Source: Syntrophorhabdus sp963746565
GTDB taxonomy: Bacteria > Desulfobacterota > Syntrophorhabdia > Syntrophorhabdales > Syntrophorhabdaceae
Length of the DNA stretch: 64,000 bases
Direction of reading: 5' to 3'
Assembly (NCBI GenBank): GCA_963746565.1
Contig: CAVVCD010000042.1
Coordinates: forward strand, 496,001 to 560,000
Positions 19,027-27,883 of the stretch are shown piece after piece (positions within the stretch are counted from its first letter, which is position 1; each line of letters begins with the position of its first letter). The notes beneath the pieces were generated by a model. That model had not been told where the DNA came from. It was given only the letters and a program-made list of their open reading frames with translations, and ran no database searches. Position numbers and translations under genes: made by a program.

Positions 19027-19863
19027 TCAGATCTTTACCGTTAAGCCTAATGACAGGCATCCCTCACCTCCACCAGATTCTTGAGATGATACCCCGCCTC
19101 GCGTGAGAAACCTTTGCACAGTGGAGTCCTTGCATTCCTCAAGTAACTTTTTCGGATGACCTGATGCAATCATTGTTTTCGTTTCCACATCAAGAAAAAC
19201 TGAGTTATTCCCAATAGTAAAAATACTTGCCAATTCATGGGTGATAACAACTACTGTAGTTCTCAGGCTGTTCTTAAGTTGAAGAATCAGGTCATCAAGC
19301 ATGCGGGCGCTAATAGGATCCAGTCCTCCTGATGGTTCATCGAGAAATAAAATTTCCGGATCCAATGCCATTGCACGGGCTATACTAGCCCTTTTCTTCA
19401 TACCACCACTTATTTCAGACGGATAGTAGTCTTCGAAACCCGCAAGCCCCACCAGGGCAAGCTTTAACGAAGCAAGCTCTCGTGCTTCTTTGGAATCTAT
19501 CTCCAAATATTCCTGGATCATTAGTGTAATATTTTCAGCAAGCGTCATTGAACTCCAAAGAGCCCCACCCTGATACATTACACCTATGCGTCTCAAAATA
19601 CGTTGTCTCTCAGGCTCATCAATATCCCAAAAACTGATGTTGCCGTAAAAAACCTTACCCTTAGCAGGTTGTTGGAGGCCAATGAGGTTTCTCATTAATG
19701 TACTTTTACCACAGCCACTTCCACCCATGACAATAAAAACATCGCCTCTATTTATAGTAAAGGTAAGATCCCGCTGTATAACGTTGTCACCAAATGCCAT
19801 AGTAAGATCTTCCACTACTATTATGGGTTCAGGGTGTAAGGAGTCGAGCGTGTTATTCTTCAA
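19027..19863 (-). CDS. mlaF: MlaF-like ABC transporter ATP-binding protein
   Basis: 278 residues with a complete ABC ATPase set: Walker A GGSGCGKST, Q-loop near MYQGGALWSSM, signature ISGGMKKR, Walker B EILFLDEPSGGLDP and the switch His in VVITHELASIF. The SGGMKKR signature is typical of MlaF/MKL. It powers MlaE in phospholipid movement between the inner and outer membranes. The last 20 residues (QESGGGEGCLSLGL) are extra to the family. The ATG is about 150 bases downstream of mlaE. Confidence 0.9.
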   Translation of the reverse strand: MKNNTLDSLHPEPIIVVEDLTMAFGDNVIQRDLTFTINRGDVFIVMGGSGCGKSTLMRNLIGLQQPAKGKVFYGNISFWDIDEPERQRILRRIGVMYQGGALWSSMTLAENITLMIQEYLEIDSKEARELASLKLALVGLAGFEDYYPSEISGGMKKRASIARAMALDPEILFLDEPSGGLDPISARMLDDLILQLKNSLRTTVVVITHELASIFTIGNNSVFLDVETKTMIASGHPKKLLEECKDSTVQRFLTRGGVSSQESGGGEGCLSLGLTVKI

Positions 19864-20014
19864 ATACTCCGCTCCAATGATTTTATAAGGGCTTTCAACA
19901 TTTCTTTTTTATGTCTCGCTTAATCGGTAAATACCCGTCTTTTGTTACCCATCTCCCTGTCTCCCCGCCGTCACCGTAAAATTTTACCCCCTCGACACTC
20001 GGCACCTGCCTTTA

Positions 20015-21178
20015 TCATATTCCCAATATATCGCACCCTATGGTGATGATGGCTGTGGCTATAATAATACTGACTATGCTCGTTACAACCGCAGAAGTAG
20101 TTGCATTTCCAACTGCTGAAGCACTTCTTCCGCATTGCATTCCTCGTAAACATCCTGCAATAGATATGAGAATTCCAAATACGAAACTGCTAAATAGACC
20201 TATGCTGATGGTAGTGAGGGTCAAAGCTCCTTTTGTTTCGTTATAGTACTCGCGAATACCAATATCAAATCCTCCAACACCAACAATCATGCCTCCCAAT
20301 ATACCCATGAGATCAGCATAAAGAGTGAGGAAAGGCATCATAAGGGCAAGGGCAATAATCCTTGGAAGAACAAGAAATTCCATTGGAGGAAGGCCTGCTG
20401 TTTTTAATGCATCGATTTCTTCATTGACCTGCATCGTACCTATCCCTGCAGCAAAGGATGCACCAGTCCGGCCTGCCATAATAATTCCCGTCATAATAGC
20501 ACCCATGGCACGTGCCATGGCAATAGCCACGAGGTCGGCAATATAAATCTGGGCGCCAAACATCTTGAGCTGAATCGATCCTACGAATGCAAGGATAAGT
20601 CCTACTAGGAGGCTAATGAGCGAGACAATAGGAAGAGCCTGTACACCAGACTCCTGAATAATAAGTAAAAGATCAGACCATCGGAATCGCGCTTTACCGG
20701 TAAACAGTTTCAGAAATGCAATAAGTGTTTCACCCACAAAATCAAGGGTTTCATGAGCTGAATCCCACAGCTTTATTGCTCGGTCTCCAATCCTTGTAAA
20801 GATATTTGTGGCGGGAAAAGCCTTTCTAGCATCACCCCTCTCAGGTACTGATAATGCAAGCCGTATAATACTGACAACACCGCCAGGAAGGTTGTCATTT
20901 GTTACGTCAATCTTTCTTTCTTCACAAAGCAATGTTACCCGGTTGAGAAAAACGATAAGGCCGCTATCCCATGCTCCAAGCCCTTCGACATTAAAACTAA
21001 GTTTTTGAATTGGTGGCTCTTTTTCTAGTTCAGCTTCGAGGTCCCTGATGGATGGGAGTTGGCTACCTATTTTCCAGTCACCGTTAAAATGGAGTATCAA
21101 ACCACCAGTGAAAGGACGACTGTAGGAGAGTACAGCTTTCTGAATCCCCTCTTCCCTCAACTCAGCAGTCCTGCTCAT
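20015..21178 (-). CDS. mlaE: MlaE-like permease with N-terminal STAS-like domain
   Basis: 387 residues. Residues 1-110 look like a STAS/MlaB-type domain (LILHFNGDWKIG..., then FNVEGLGAWDSGLIVFLNRV). The rest is the MlaE permease: MTGIIMAGRTGASFAAGIGTM, NEEIDALKTAGLPPMEFLVLPRI and GCLRGMQCGRSASAVGNATT are diagnostic blocks. It is therefore a fused MlaB-MlaE. ATG 21178 is chosen: an upstream in-frame GTG (21217) lies inside the spacer of the promoter at 21200-21228 and cannot be transcribed from it. Confidence 0.88.
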   Translation of the reverse strand: MSRTAELREEGIQKAVLSYSRPFTGGLILHFNGDWKIGSQLPSIRDLEAELEKEPPIQKLSFNVEGLGAWDSGLIVFLNRVTLLCEERKIDVTNDNLPGGVVSIIRLALSVPERGDARKAFPATNIFTRIGDRAIKLWDSAHETLDFVGETLIAFLKLFTGKARFRWSDLLLIIQESGVQALPIVSLISLLVGLILAFVGSIQLKMFGAQIYIADLVAIAMARAMGAIMTGIIMAGRTGASFAAGIGTMQVNEEIDALKTAGLPPMEFLVLPRIIALALMMPFLTLYADLMGILGGMIVGVGGFDIGIREYYNETKGALTLTTISIGLFSSFVFGILISIAGCLRGMQCGRSASAVGNATTSAVVTSIVSIIIATAIITIGCDILGI

Positions 21179-21199
21179 AAGTTTACCAACTTTATTAGA

Positions 21200-21228
21200 A
21201 TAATAGTTATATGCCACTAATAAGTCAA
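21200..21228 (-). promoter_or_regulatory. Sigma-70-type promoter of the mla operon
   Basis: On the minus strand TTGACT (21228-21223), 17 bases, TATTAT (21205-21200). It starts transcription about 15 bases before the mlaE ATG, and it decides the mlaE start. Confidence 0.7.
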
Positions 21229-21272
21229 GATATGTCTATTCTTTGATATGGCAATGTACTGCTTGGAATATA

Positions 21273-21301
21273 TTGACTGCTCAAATAGTTTGCGATATGG
21301 T
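21273..21301 (+). promoter_or_regulatory. Sigma-70-type promoter of the pyk-gpmA operon
   Basis: TTGACT at 21273-21278, 17 bases, TATGGT at 21296-21301, with AAGGGGG as ribosome binding site before the ATG at 21328. It is divergent from the mla promoter. Confidence 0.65.
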
Positions 21302-21327
21302 TTAGAATATTTAAGGGGGTAAAAATT

Positions 21328-22764
21328 ATGGGACTTCCCGGAAATAAAACTAAGATTGTTTGTACTATCGGGCCTGCATCATCTTCTCCTGGAGTTATGG
21401 AACAGATGATTCGGGCAGGGATGAATGTAGCTCGCCTCAACTTCTCCCATGGCGATTTCAATGGTCACAAGGAAATCATAGAAAGGCTTAGGGCAGCTTC
21501 TAGGGCCCTCGGCAAGCGCATCACCATCATGGCAGATCTGCCGGGCCCAAAAATGCGCATCGGACAGATCGCTGACGAACCCGTCCATCTCAAGCCTGGG
21601 GACCCCTTCACCTTGACAACACGCCAGGTCACTGGTAATGCCAGTCTGGCCTCGGTTACCTTTGAACCACTTCCTGGTGCAGTGAAGAAAGGAGATGTTC
21701 TCTTCCTGAATGACGGACTCATCCAGCTTGAGGTGGTGAAGGTTTCTGATACAGATGTTACCTGTAGGATTATAGTCGGCGGCGAACTACGATCCCGAAA
21801 AGGCCTTAATCTTCCCAACATTGACCTTGGTATAAGCGCCTTTACTGACCATGACCGTGAGTGCCTCAAATTCGCCATTCAAAATGGTGTGGATGCCATA
21901 AGCCAATCCTTTGTGGAATCAAAGGCAGATATCATTTCAGTACGCGAGGCTGCCCAGGTATGTGGCCGTGTCCCCTTTATCTTAGCGAAGATCGAACGTT
22001 CCGGCGCCCTCAATCATATTGATGAAATCCTGGAAGCAGTTGATGGCATCATGATTGCCCGGGGAGACCTTGGCGTTGAGATACCAATCGAACAGATCGC
22101 AGTTGTCCAAAAACAGCTCATGCGAAAAGCAAACATGCTGGGAAAACCTGTTATAACTGCCACCCAGATGCTTGAATCTATGACTGAGAACCGGCGCCCC
22201 ACCCGTGCAGAAGTTACGGATGTTTCAAATGCCATACTTGATGGCACGGACTGCGTCATGCTCTCAGGGGAATCTGCCATGGGGAAATATCCGGTTGATT
22301 CGGTGGCCATGTTGGCAAAAATAGCCGAGGCAATTGAGCCTTATCGGCCAGGATACCGTGTGAGGGAAGCCTTGAAGGCTATTGTTACGGGCAAGGAGGT
22401 TACAAGCGGTGATCTCATCTCCCTTTCGGTAGAGAGCGCGCTGGAACGCATGCCCGTTAGTGCTGTTGTTGTGCCCAGTCATAGCGGAGGCACAGCACGC
22501 CGGCTCACCCGGCTTCGTTTGCCTGTATGGTTAGCGGCAGTCGCTTCGCGGGAGGCCACCTGCCAGGCCCTTCAGTTCTCCTATGGCGTCTACCCCATTT
22601 GCGAACCGGAAGATCCTGAATACTGGACTGCATACGCCAGGGAGTGGGTGAAAGACCAGTGTTTAACGGGAGATTTTGTAATTCTGATTGAAGGACCCTC
22701 CCCCCGTAACCCCGAGGCAAATCATAAGCTCGAAATCGTTGATATGAAGACCACAAAAAGATAA
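21328..22764 (+). CDS. pyk: Pyruvate kinase
   Basis: 478 residues, full family length. It converts phosphoenolpyruvate and ADP to pyruvate and ATP in the cytoplasm. It starts KTKIVCTIGPASSSPG, with SHGDFNGH near residue 39. The catalytic Lys block is PFILAKIERSGAL. The Mg/substrate region GIMIARGDLGVEIP and the signature ITATQMLESMTENRRPTRAEV are intact, followed by the C-terminal allosteric domain. AAGGGGG precedes the ATG. gpmA follows after 11 bases. Confidence 0.96.
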   Translation: MGLPGNKTKIVCTIGPASSSPGVMEQMIRAGMNVARLNFSHGDFNGHKEIIERLRAASRALGKRITIMADLPGPKMRIGQIADEPVHLKPGDPFTLTTRQVTGNASLASVTFEPLPGAVKKGDVLFLNDGLIQLEVVKVSDTDVTCRIIVGGELRSRKGLNLPNIDLGISAFTDHDRECLKFAIQNGVDAISQSFVESKADIISVREAAQVCGRVPFILAKIERSGALNHIDEILEAVDGIMIARGDLGVEIPIEQIAVVQKQLMRKANMLGKPVITATQMLESMTENRRPTRAEVTDVSNAILDGTDCVMLSGESAMGKYPVDSVAMLAKIAEAIEPYRPGYRVREALKAIVTGKEVTSGDLISLSVESALERMPVSAVVVPSHSGGTARRLTRLRLPVWLAAVASREATCQALQFSYGVYPICEPEDPEYWTAYAREWVKDQCLTGDFVILIEGPSPRNPEANHKLEIVDMKTTKR

Positions 22765-22775
22765 GGAGATGGCTC

Positions 22776-23525
22776 ATGAAAAAGATCGTATTGCTGCGCC
22801 ACGGTGAGAGTACCTGGAACAAAGAGAATCTTTTCACCGGCTGGACGGATGTTGATCTGTCAGAAAAAGGTTTTGATGAGGCTCATGAAGCAGGCCGGGT
22901 GCTGAAAGAACAAGGGTATACATTCGATCTGGCCTTCACGTCCGTACTAAAGAGGGCTATTCGAACTCTATGGATTGCTCTCGATGAGATGGACCTCATG
23001 TGGATACCTGTTCTGAATGACTGGAGATTGAATGAGCGCCATTACGGTGCCCTGCAGGGACTGAACAAGACACAGACTACCGAGAAATATGGCGAGGCCC
23101 AAGTAAAAATCTGGCGACGAAGTTATGACATCCAGCCTCCGCCCCTGGAAGAGAAGGATGCTCGCTATCCGGGACATGACCCCCGCTACACAAACTTGAC
23201 CAAAGATCAGATCCCCTTCACAGAGTGTCTCAAGGACACGGTAGCCCGTTTTCTTCCATGCTGGCACGAGCGGATTGTACCTGTAGTTCAGTCAGGGCAA
23301 AAAGTGCTCATTGCGGCTCACGGGAACAGCATAAGGGCCCTGATAAAATATCTCGACAACATCCCTGATGATGTAATCCCCGAAGTGAACGTTCCTACGG
23401 GCATGCCTCTTGTGTATGAGTTGGATGATTCCATGAAGCCTATACGAAACTACTACCTGGGAGATCCGAAAAAGGTAGAAGAGGCAATGGCTGCCGTGGC
23501 AAATCAGGCAAAATCAAAAAAATAA
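22776..23525 (+). CDS. gpmA: 2,3-bisphosphoglycerate-dependent phosphoglycerate mutase
   Basis: 249 residues, standard dPGM length. It interconverts 3- and 2-phosphoglycerate. The phospho-acceptor motif LLRHGESTWN lies at residues 6-15. RLNERHYGALQGLNK carries the catalytic Glu, and LIAAHGNSIRAL the second catalytic His. AAGGAG lies upstream. Together with pyk it forms a lower-glycolysis pair. The tail after residue 235 is Ala/Lys-rich. Confidence 0.96.
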   Translation: MKKIVLLRHGESTWNKENLFTGWTDVDLSEKGFDEAHEAGRVLKEQGYTFDLAFTSVLKRAIRTLWIALDEMDLMWIPVLNDWRLNERHYGALQGLNKTQTTEKYGEAQVKIWRRSYDIQPPPLEEKDARYPGHDPRYTNLTKDQIPFTECLKDTVARFLPCWHERIVPVVQSGQKVLIAAHGNSIRALIKYLDNIPDDVIPEVNVPTGMPLVYELDDSMKPIRNYYLGDPKKVEEAMAAVANQAKSKK

Positions 23526-23531
23526 TAAACC

Positions 23532-23557
23532 AGGATCCTAGGAGTCGAGGGTTCAAG
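23532..23557. repeat. Word repeat GAGGGTTCAAG, inverted copy of the CTTGAACCCTC type
   Basis: The reverse complement reads CTTGAACCCTCGACTCC, matching the family at 432-471, 40349-40385 and 48251-48275. Confidence 0.5.
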
Positions 23558-23592
23558 AGGTAAAGAAAAGAGACAAAGCACGAGGGACGATC

Positions 23593-23613
23593 GCCCTGAA
23601 ACAAGTTCAGGGC
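23593..23613. repeat. Hairpin GCCCTGAA / TTCAGGGC downstream of gpmA
   Basis: A perfect 8-base stem with loop ACAAG. There is no T-run, so it is more likely a palindromic intergenic repeat than a classical terminator, but it could protect the pyk-gpmA mRNA end. Confidence 0.5.
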
Positions 23614-23618
23614 TGGGA

Positions 23619-23659
23619 CGAAGGACGAATGAACATCCAAGCGAAGCGGTCGTCCTTCG
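23619..23659. repeat. Inverted repeat CGAAGGACGA / TCGTCCTTCG
   Basis: Ten-base perfect arms at 23619-23628 and 23650-23659, directly after the previous hairpin. Confidence 0.55.
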
Positions 23660-23690
23660 GATGTGCGGTAAGAAAAGAGGGGGTACTCGC

Positions 23691-23817
23691 GGGACAGGCG
23701 TAAGCCCCAGAGATAGATCTGAAATGGATGAGGGAGATGGAAGAAAGACATCAATAGGAATGATGACGATTTGCACAGGAGGGGGCGATCCCGATGCGGG
23801 GACAGGCGTAAGCCCCA
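23691..23817. repeat. Direct repeat GGGACAGGCGTAAGCCCCA, two copies
   Basis: Nineteen-base identical copies at 23691-23709 and 23799-23817. The spacer 23526-24030 otherwise shows no credible gene. Confidence 0.6.
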
Positions 23818-23969
23818 ATAAAAGAAGGCCCCAAGGTTGCTGCTCTCCGAGGGGTAAGCTACGGTAGGACGAGCAATGCCTTGAGGCCCGTGGAATGTTT
23901 TCTAAAGGTATCATCGCATTTTTCGAACTGAACTTAAGAAGAAATGTATAGCGAGCTATTTCTTTTCCA

Positions 23970-23999
23970 TTGCAATATTTTTTTATAAGATGCTACAAT
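23970..23999 (+). promoter_or_regulatory. Sigma-70-type promoter for the secreted protein at 24031
   Basis: TTGCAA at 23970-23975, 18 bases, TACAAT at 23994-23999. It lies 31 bases before the ATG. Confidence 0.6.
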
Positions 24000-24030
24000 C
24001 GAAGCAATAATTACTCAATCAAAGGTAGAC

Positions 24031-24570
24031 ATGAAGCGAAAGAGGAGGATGTTCCTCGTATTAGTAAGCAGTATATTATTCTTCCTTATGTTTAATCATA
24101 ACGCATTCTCTCAGGTTTGGGATTCTAAATGGTTTAAATTCAAGGGAAAAGCGCATGGTTATGTTGTGGAAGAAACCGGGGAACTCGCCAGGACTTCCTT
24201 CAAGGGAGAAAGTTACATCTTTTTTCATTGGAACTCTGCTAATCATCGATATGAGTTACAACATTGGGTGAAAAATGGTAATAGCGATTGGATTTCATTC
24301 AATGGAATCCTCCCACCACCTGTTGGCAACGAGGAGGTTCTATGGCGAGATATATATACTCGCCTGCAAAAAGGAGATGACTGGATCTGGGTGTATGCAA
24401 CCACCCGCATGAGGATTAGGCATAATGAATCAGGAATCATCGAGCACGCCAAATTCGTATCCATGGGCTGCGAGTCACCCATGGGTTCCATAGATGGTCA
24501 AAACTTTGGTGGTAAATGCAAATTAAGAGGGAAGATGATCGAGCCAGAAGATCTTCCATTCACACCATAA
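24031..24570 (+). CDS. Secreted protein, distant WFKxK family member
   Basis: 179 residues with a signal peptide (about 1-27, ends NAFSQ). The mature start VWDSKWFKFKGKAHGYVVEE resembles the W-x2-WFK-x-K-x3-G motif of the secreted pair at 4614-5905, followed by alternating short strands and a C-terminal GKCKLRGKM. No catalytic motif. It has its own promoter at 23970-23999. A secreted or periplasmic beta-rich protein of unknown function is the most I can say. Confidence 0.7.
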   Translation: MKRKRRMFLVLVSSILFFLMFNHNAFSQVWDSKWFKFKGKAHGYVVEETGELARTSFKGESYIFFHWNSANHRYELQHWVKNGNSDWISFNGILPPPVGNEEVLWRDIYTRLQKGDDWIWVYATTRMRIRHNESGIIEHAKFVSMGCESPMGSIDGQNFGGKCKLRGKMIEPEDLPFTP

Positions 24571-24616
24571 AGATCAAGGTTAAATCAGATATTCTGCATT
24601 TTTTTCATTTTGTATC

Positions 24617-24645
24617 TTGACAATTTTTTTTCAAAATTTAATAAT
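24617..24645 (+). promoter_or_regulatory. Sigma-70-type promoter upstream of the M6 protease gene
   Basis: TTGACA at 24617-24622, 17 bases, AATAAT at 24640-24645 (TAATAA with 16 bases). It lies about 160 bases upstream of the ATG at 24803, leaving a long leader. Confidence 0.5.
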
Positions 24646-24802
24646 GGATTTATCAAGGAAGTCTGAGGTTACAAGACATCTGACGAAACAATCTCTCGTA
24701 GTATTTGTTTGATGTTTTAGATGCTTATTCTCACTTCCTATGCAGACAGAAGGTTTCTTACAAATGAAAACTAAAAAAATCTTATAAGGGAGGTAAGAAC
24801 AA

Positions 24803-27754
24803 ATGAATCGTAATCTTTTTATAATGACATTAGTTTTATCCATCTTGTCAGGCTTTCTCATTATTTCAACGGCAGTTTCTGAAGATTTTTCAAGACAATC
24901 TTTGCAAACAGATCTCAAGAAAAGCGTCGAGTCACTTACTATGTTTCAGGCTAAGAAATTTGATGCCCATTACCGTACACCTAACATCGAACAAATAGAA
25001 CTGCTTTTACAGGAACAAGGTATTCCATTGGAGGGCACCCTCTCCGCTGAAGAAAAAATACAAACCTTTAAACGTGAGTGGGCCAAGCGAAACCCAACAA
25101 CGGTGAATCCTCAGAAGTTGCGCAAGCTTCTTGAAAAAGAGCGTAGAGGCCCGATCGCCCTAATGGCGATTGACGCTCCAATAACTCAATTCAAAAGCCT
25201 GGTTGTCCCCGTAGAATTCCTCGGAACCGATACGTTCGACCAATGCGGGATAACGGTAACCACCTCAGGCCCGCTGCATAACGAGATTGCACAACCTGGC
25301 GCTCGAGACAACAATACTGTCTGGTACGATAATACGTCCCCAACACTCTACAATGAACTCTACTTCGGTGTCGGGCCAACTGCTGGTGTAGTGGTGAATC
25401 ATCCCAACCTTGGCGCAGTGGACCTTCGTGGTAATACAATGGCCAATTATTATTTAGAGCAGTCAGGGGGTACGTTTACTCCAACTGGACAAATATACCC
25501 TAACTGGCTGCAGGCAGCCCACTCAGAGGGTTGGTATGGCGCCGACGCCTGTACCGGTGGAGGCCACAATGTTCGCGCCCATGACTTGGTGCGGGAGGTC
25601 GTTGACCTGATAAAAACTGACAATCCAAACTTTGCCTGGCAGGACTTTGATGCTGACGGAGATGGCATTGTGGACAACTTCACCGTGATCCATGCCGGCG
25701 CAGGTCAGGAAGGTGGCGGTGGAGTCCAGGGCGCTTTTGCTATCTGGTCTCATGCTTCTTTGTTAAACTATCCAACGGGATACCTGGCTTGCACTGCAGG
25801 TTCAACAGGATGTCCTGCCCGGAACATCTATGTCAGAGAGTATAGCATGGACCCTGAGAACATAGATGTCGGTGTTATCTCGGAGGAGTTCGGCCATGCA
25901 GCATTCGGATTACCTGACATTTACGCAACTGACACACAGGCATCACCCTCAAACTGGGCGATATTTGAGTCAGGCTCCTGGAATGGGCCGCTGGGTGGTA
26001 TGCAGCCTGCGCCCTTTCCTTTGTGGGCCCGGGCCCTTATCGGGTGGTCAACCCCTGCGGAGGTCAATTACGACACAGGCCCAGTCAGCTTCAAGGTAGG
26101 ACAACATTCATTGCCTCCGAAAAAAACTCAATCTGGAATAAAGATCAATTTGCCTGACCAGGCAGTTGTTATTGGTAATGAAATCGGAACCGGAATAGGA
26201 TGGTGGTCGGACAAAGGAAATCTTCTCAATCAGACCCTGACCCATTCATTTAATCTAGCATCAGCAACGGCACCTGTCTTTTCCTTTGCCAGCTACTGGA
26301 GCATCGAAGAGGATTGGGACTATGGTTATGTTGAGGTATCCACAAATGCTGGCGTAGACTGGACCATTCTGCCTGACATGTATGGCATCTTAAGGAACAC
26401 CAATCCGAATGGCTCCAATCAGGGCTGGGGTCTCACAGGAGAAGGATCAGGCACATTGTATTTTAACCTTGCTGCCTATGCAGGCCAGCAGATCGATCTC
26501 CGTCTTCGCTACTCCACAGATTTGTCATCATACTTAGACGGTTGGTGGGTGGACACTTTCTATATTACCGATGGCGCCACAACGCTTTTTTATGACACCG
26601 TAGAAAGTGGAGCAAATGGCTGGACTGCAGACGGTTGGTCGTTTGTGCCCCAAACCCAGTACTACCCTATCTACTACCTTGCGGAATGGCGCAACGACAG
26701 CGGCTTTGACCGGGGTTTGAAGTACCCCTATCAATCAGTCTACAACAATGAATCGACAAACGAGTGGGAGGTGGATCGCTGCGCTTACTCTGTTCCAGGC
26801 ATGCTCCTCTGGCTGAGAAATAGTCTTCACAGCTTTGATTACACGTTGGGCGATTCGTTCTATGTTGGGTCAAGCTACGGACCCAAACATGCTTTGCTGG
26901 TGATTGATAGTCATTACTGGCCAATGGCATGGAGCAACTTGGTATATTCCGATAGTGGCGCGCCTTATAGGATCAGCAACCGTTGCCAGCCCGCTGACTC
27001 TGTTTTTTCACTTACAAATACCATCCCGTTTACCATCCGTTTTGGCAGCGGCACAGATATCCTTGAGACAAAAACATTCACAGCCAAACCAGGTGTATCA
27101 CAGTTCCACGATTCTTTAGGGTACTATCCTGGTTTATGGTTTAGACCGTCTGATAGTTATTTCTGGTTCTGGCAGAGAGAGGCAAGTGCAGTAATTCCTT
27201 CTCTCAACAGCTATACGACTTCTCTCACGGACATAGATAAGAGTCCATATACCGACTTATACGGGGAAACCATTTGTTGGGTTACCGATGGATGCACCAT
27301 TCTCGGCACAGGCAATCCTGGTGACAGCGATGTCCAGTATGGCCTTCATATAGCGGTGGCAAAGCAGGACAAAAAAGGAAGATGGGGCCAGATCGCTGTC
27401 TGGAACTCTCAAACCCTCAACACCCTCAACGTGATTGCGGACAAATCATCTGTAGCACCAGGAGACGACATCAAGTACACCCTGGTGGTCACAAACAACT
27501 CACCGGTCAAACAGGTGTTCACCGTGCGAAGCCCTATCCCTGCAAATACCACATTAAAGAGCGGTAAAGGATATGATGCCGGCTCGAACAGCATCGTGTG
27601 GACAGGCATCGTTAACCCCGGTAAGAGTAAAAAGGGAAAGTTCTCGGTGACTATAAGCCCCTTTACGGCACCAGGAACTATCATCGGAAACATATCAACT
27701 CTAACTGATGATGCCCTGGGCGGCACTGCGTCGGTGAATGTAATGGTTCAATGA
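24803..27754 (+). CDS. Large secreted M6-family metalloprotease-like protein with altered zinc motif
   Basis: 983 residues. A signal peptide (1-27) is followed by a propeptide to about 120 and an M6 peptidase-like domain with DADGDGIVDNFTVIHAGAGQ and AIWSHASLL. The zinc motif reads E361-E362-F-G-H365-A-A-F-G-L-P-D372, where canonical M6 enzymes have HExxH; the first His ligand is Glu and the spacing to GLPD is one residue longer. An immune-inhibitor-A-like MAM/jelly-roll region follows (FSFASYWSIEEDWDYGYVEV), and the C-terminus is a DUF11-type repeat (SSVAPGDDIKYTLVVTNNS). GGGAGG lies upstream. Probably exported; activity uncertain. Confidence 0.82.
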   Translation: MNRNLFIMTLVLSILSGFLIISTAVSEDFSRQSLQTDLKKSVESLTMFQAKKFDAHYRTPNIEQIELLLQEQGIPLEGTLSAEEKIQTFKREWAKRNPTTVNPQKLRKLLEKERRGPIALMAIDAPITQFKSLVVPVEFLGTDTFDQCGITVTTSGPLHNEIAQPGARDNNTVWYDNTSPTLYNELYFGVGPTAGVVVNHPNLGAVDLRGNTMANYYLEQSGGTFTPTGQIYPNWLQAAHSEGWYGADACTGGGHNVRAHDLVREVVDLIKTDNPNFAWQDFDADGDGIVDNFTVIHAGAGQEGGGGVQGAFAIWSHASLLNYPTGYLACTAGSTGCPARNIYVREYSMDPENIDVGVISEEFGHAAFGLPDIYATDTQASPSNWAIFESGSWNGPLGGMQPAPFPLWARALIGWSTPAEVNYDTGPVSFKVGQHSLPPKKTQSGIKINLPDQAVVIGNEIGTGIGWWSDKGNLLNQTLTHSFNLASATAPVFSFASYWSIEEDWDYGYVEVSTNAGVDWTILPDMYGILRNTNPNGSNQGWGLTGEGSGTLYFNLAAYAGQQIDLRLRYSTDLSSYLDGWWVDTFYITDGATTLFYDTVESGANGWTADGWSFVPQTQYYPIYYLAEWRNDSGFDRGLKYPYQSVYNNESTNEWEVDRCAYSVPGMLLWLRNSLHSFDYTLGDSFYVGSSYGPKHALLVIDSHYWPMAWSNLVYSDSGAPYRISNRCQPADSVFSLTNTIPFTIRFGSGTDILETKTFTAKPGVSQFHDSLGYYPGLWFRPSDSYFWFWQREASAVIPSLNSYTTSLTDIDKSPYTDLYGETICWVTDGCTILGTGNPGDSDVQYGLHIAVAKQDKKGRWGQIAVWNSQTLNTLNVIADKSSVAPGDDIKYTLVVTNNSPVKQVFTVRSPIPANTTLKSGKGYDAGSNSIVWTGIVNPGKSKKGKFSVTISPFTAPGTIIGNISTLTDDALGGTASVNVMVQ

Positions 27755-27785
27755 CCATGTCTCCGGTCTAGCCTTGAGTACGATA

Positions 27786-27824
27786 TTAGGCCGCCCGGTT
27801 TCTCCTGGGCGGCCTAATTGTTTT
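27786..27824 (+). terminator. Rho-independent terminator of the M6 protease gene
   Basis: TTAGGCCGCCC at 27786-27796 pairs perfectly with GGGCGGCCTAA at 27807-27817, followed by TTGTTTT. Confidence 0.9.
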
Positions 27825-27883
27825 ACCAGTTAAGGTACAATGGAATTGGGGTCACCCAATGGCTTTCGGAACGCGCCTCAGCC

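Noticed and set aside
21178..21217. GTG start for mlaE at 21217
   Set aside because: The GTG lies within the spacer of the mla promoter, upstream of the expected transcript start.
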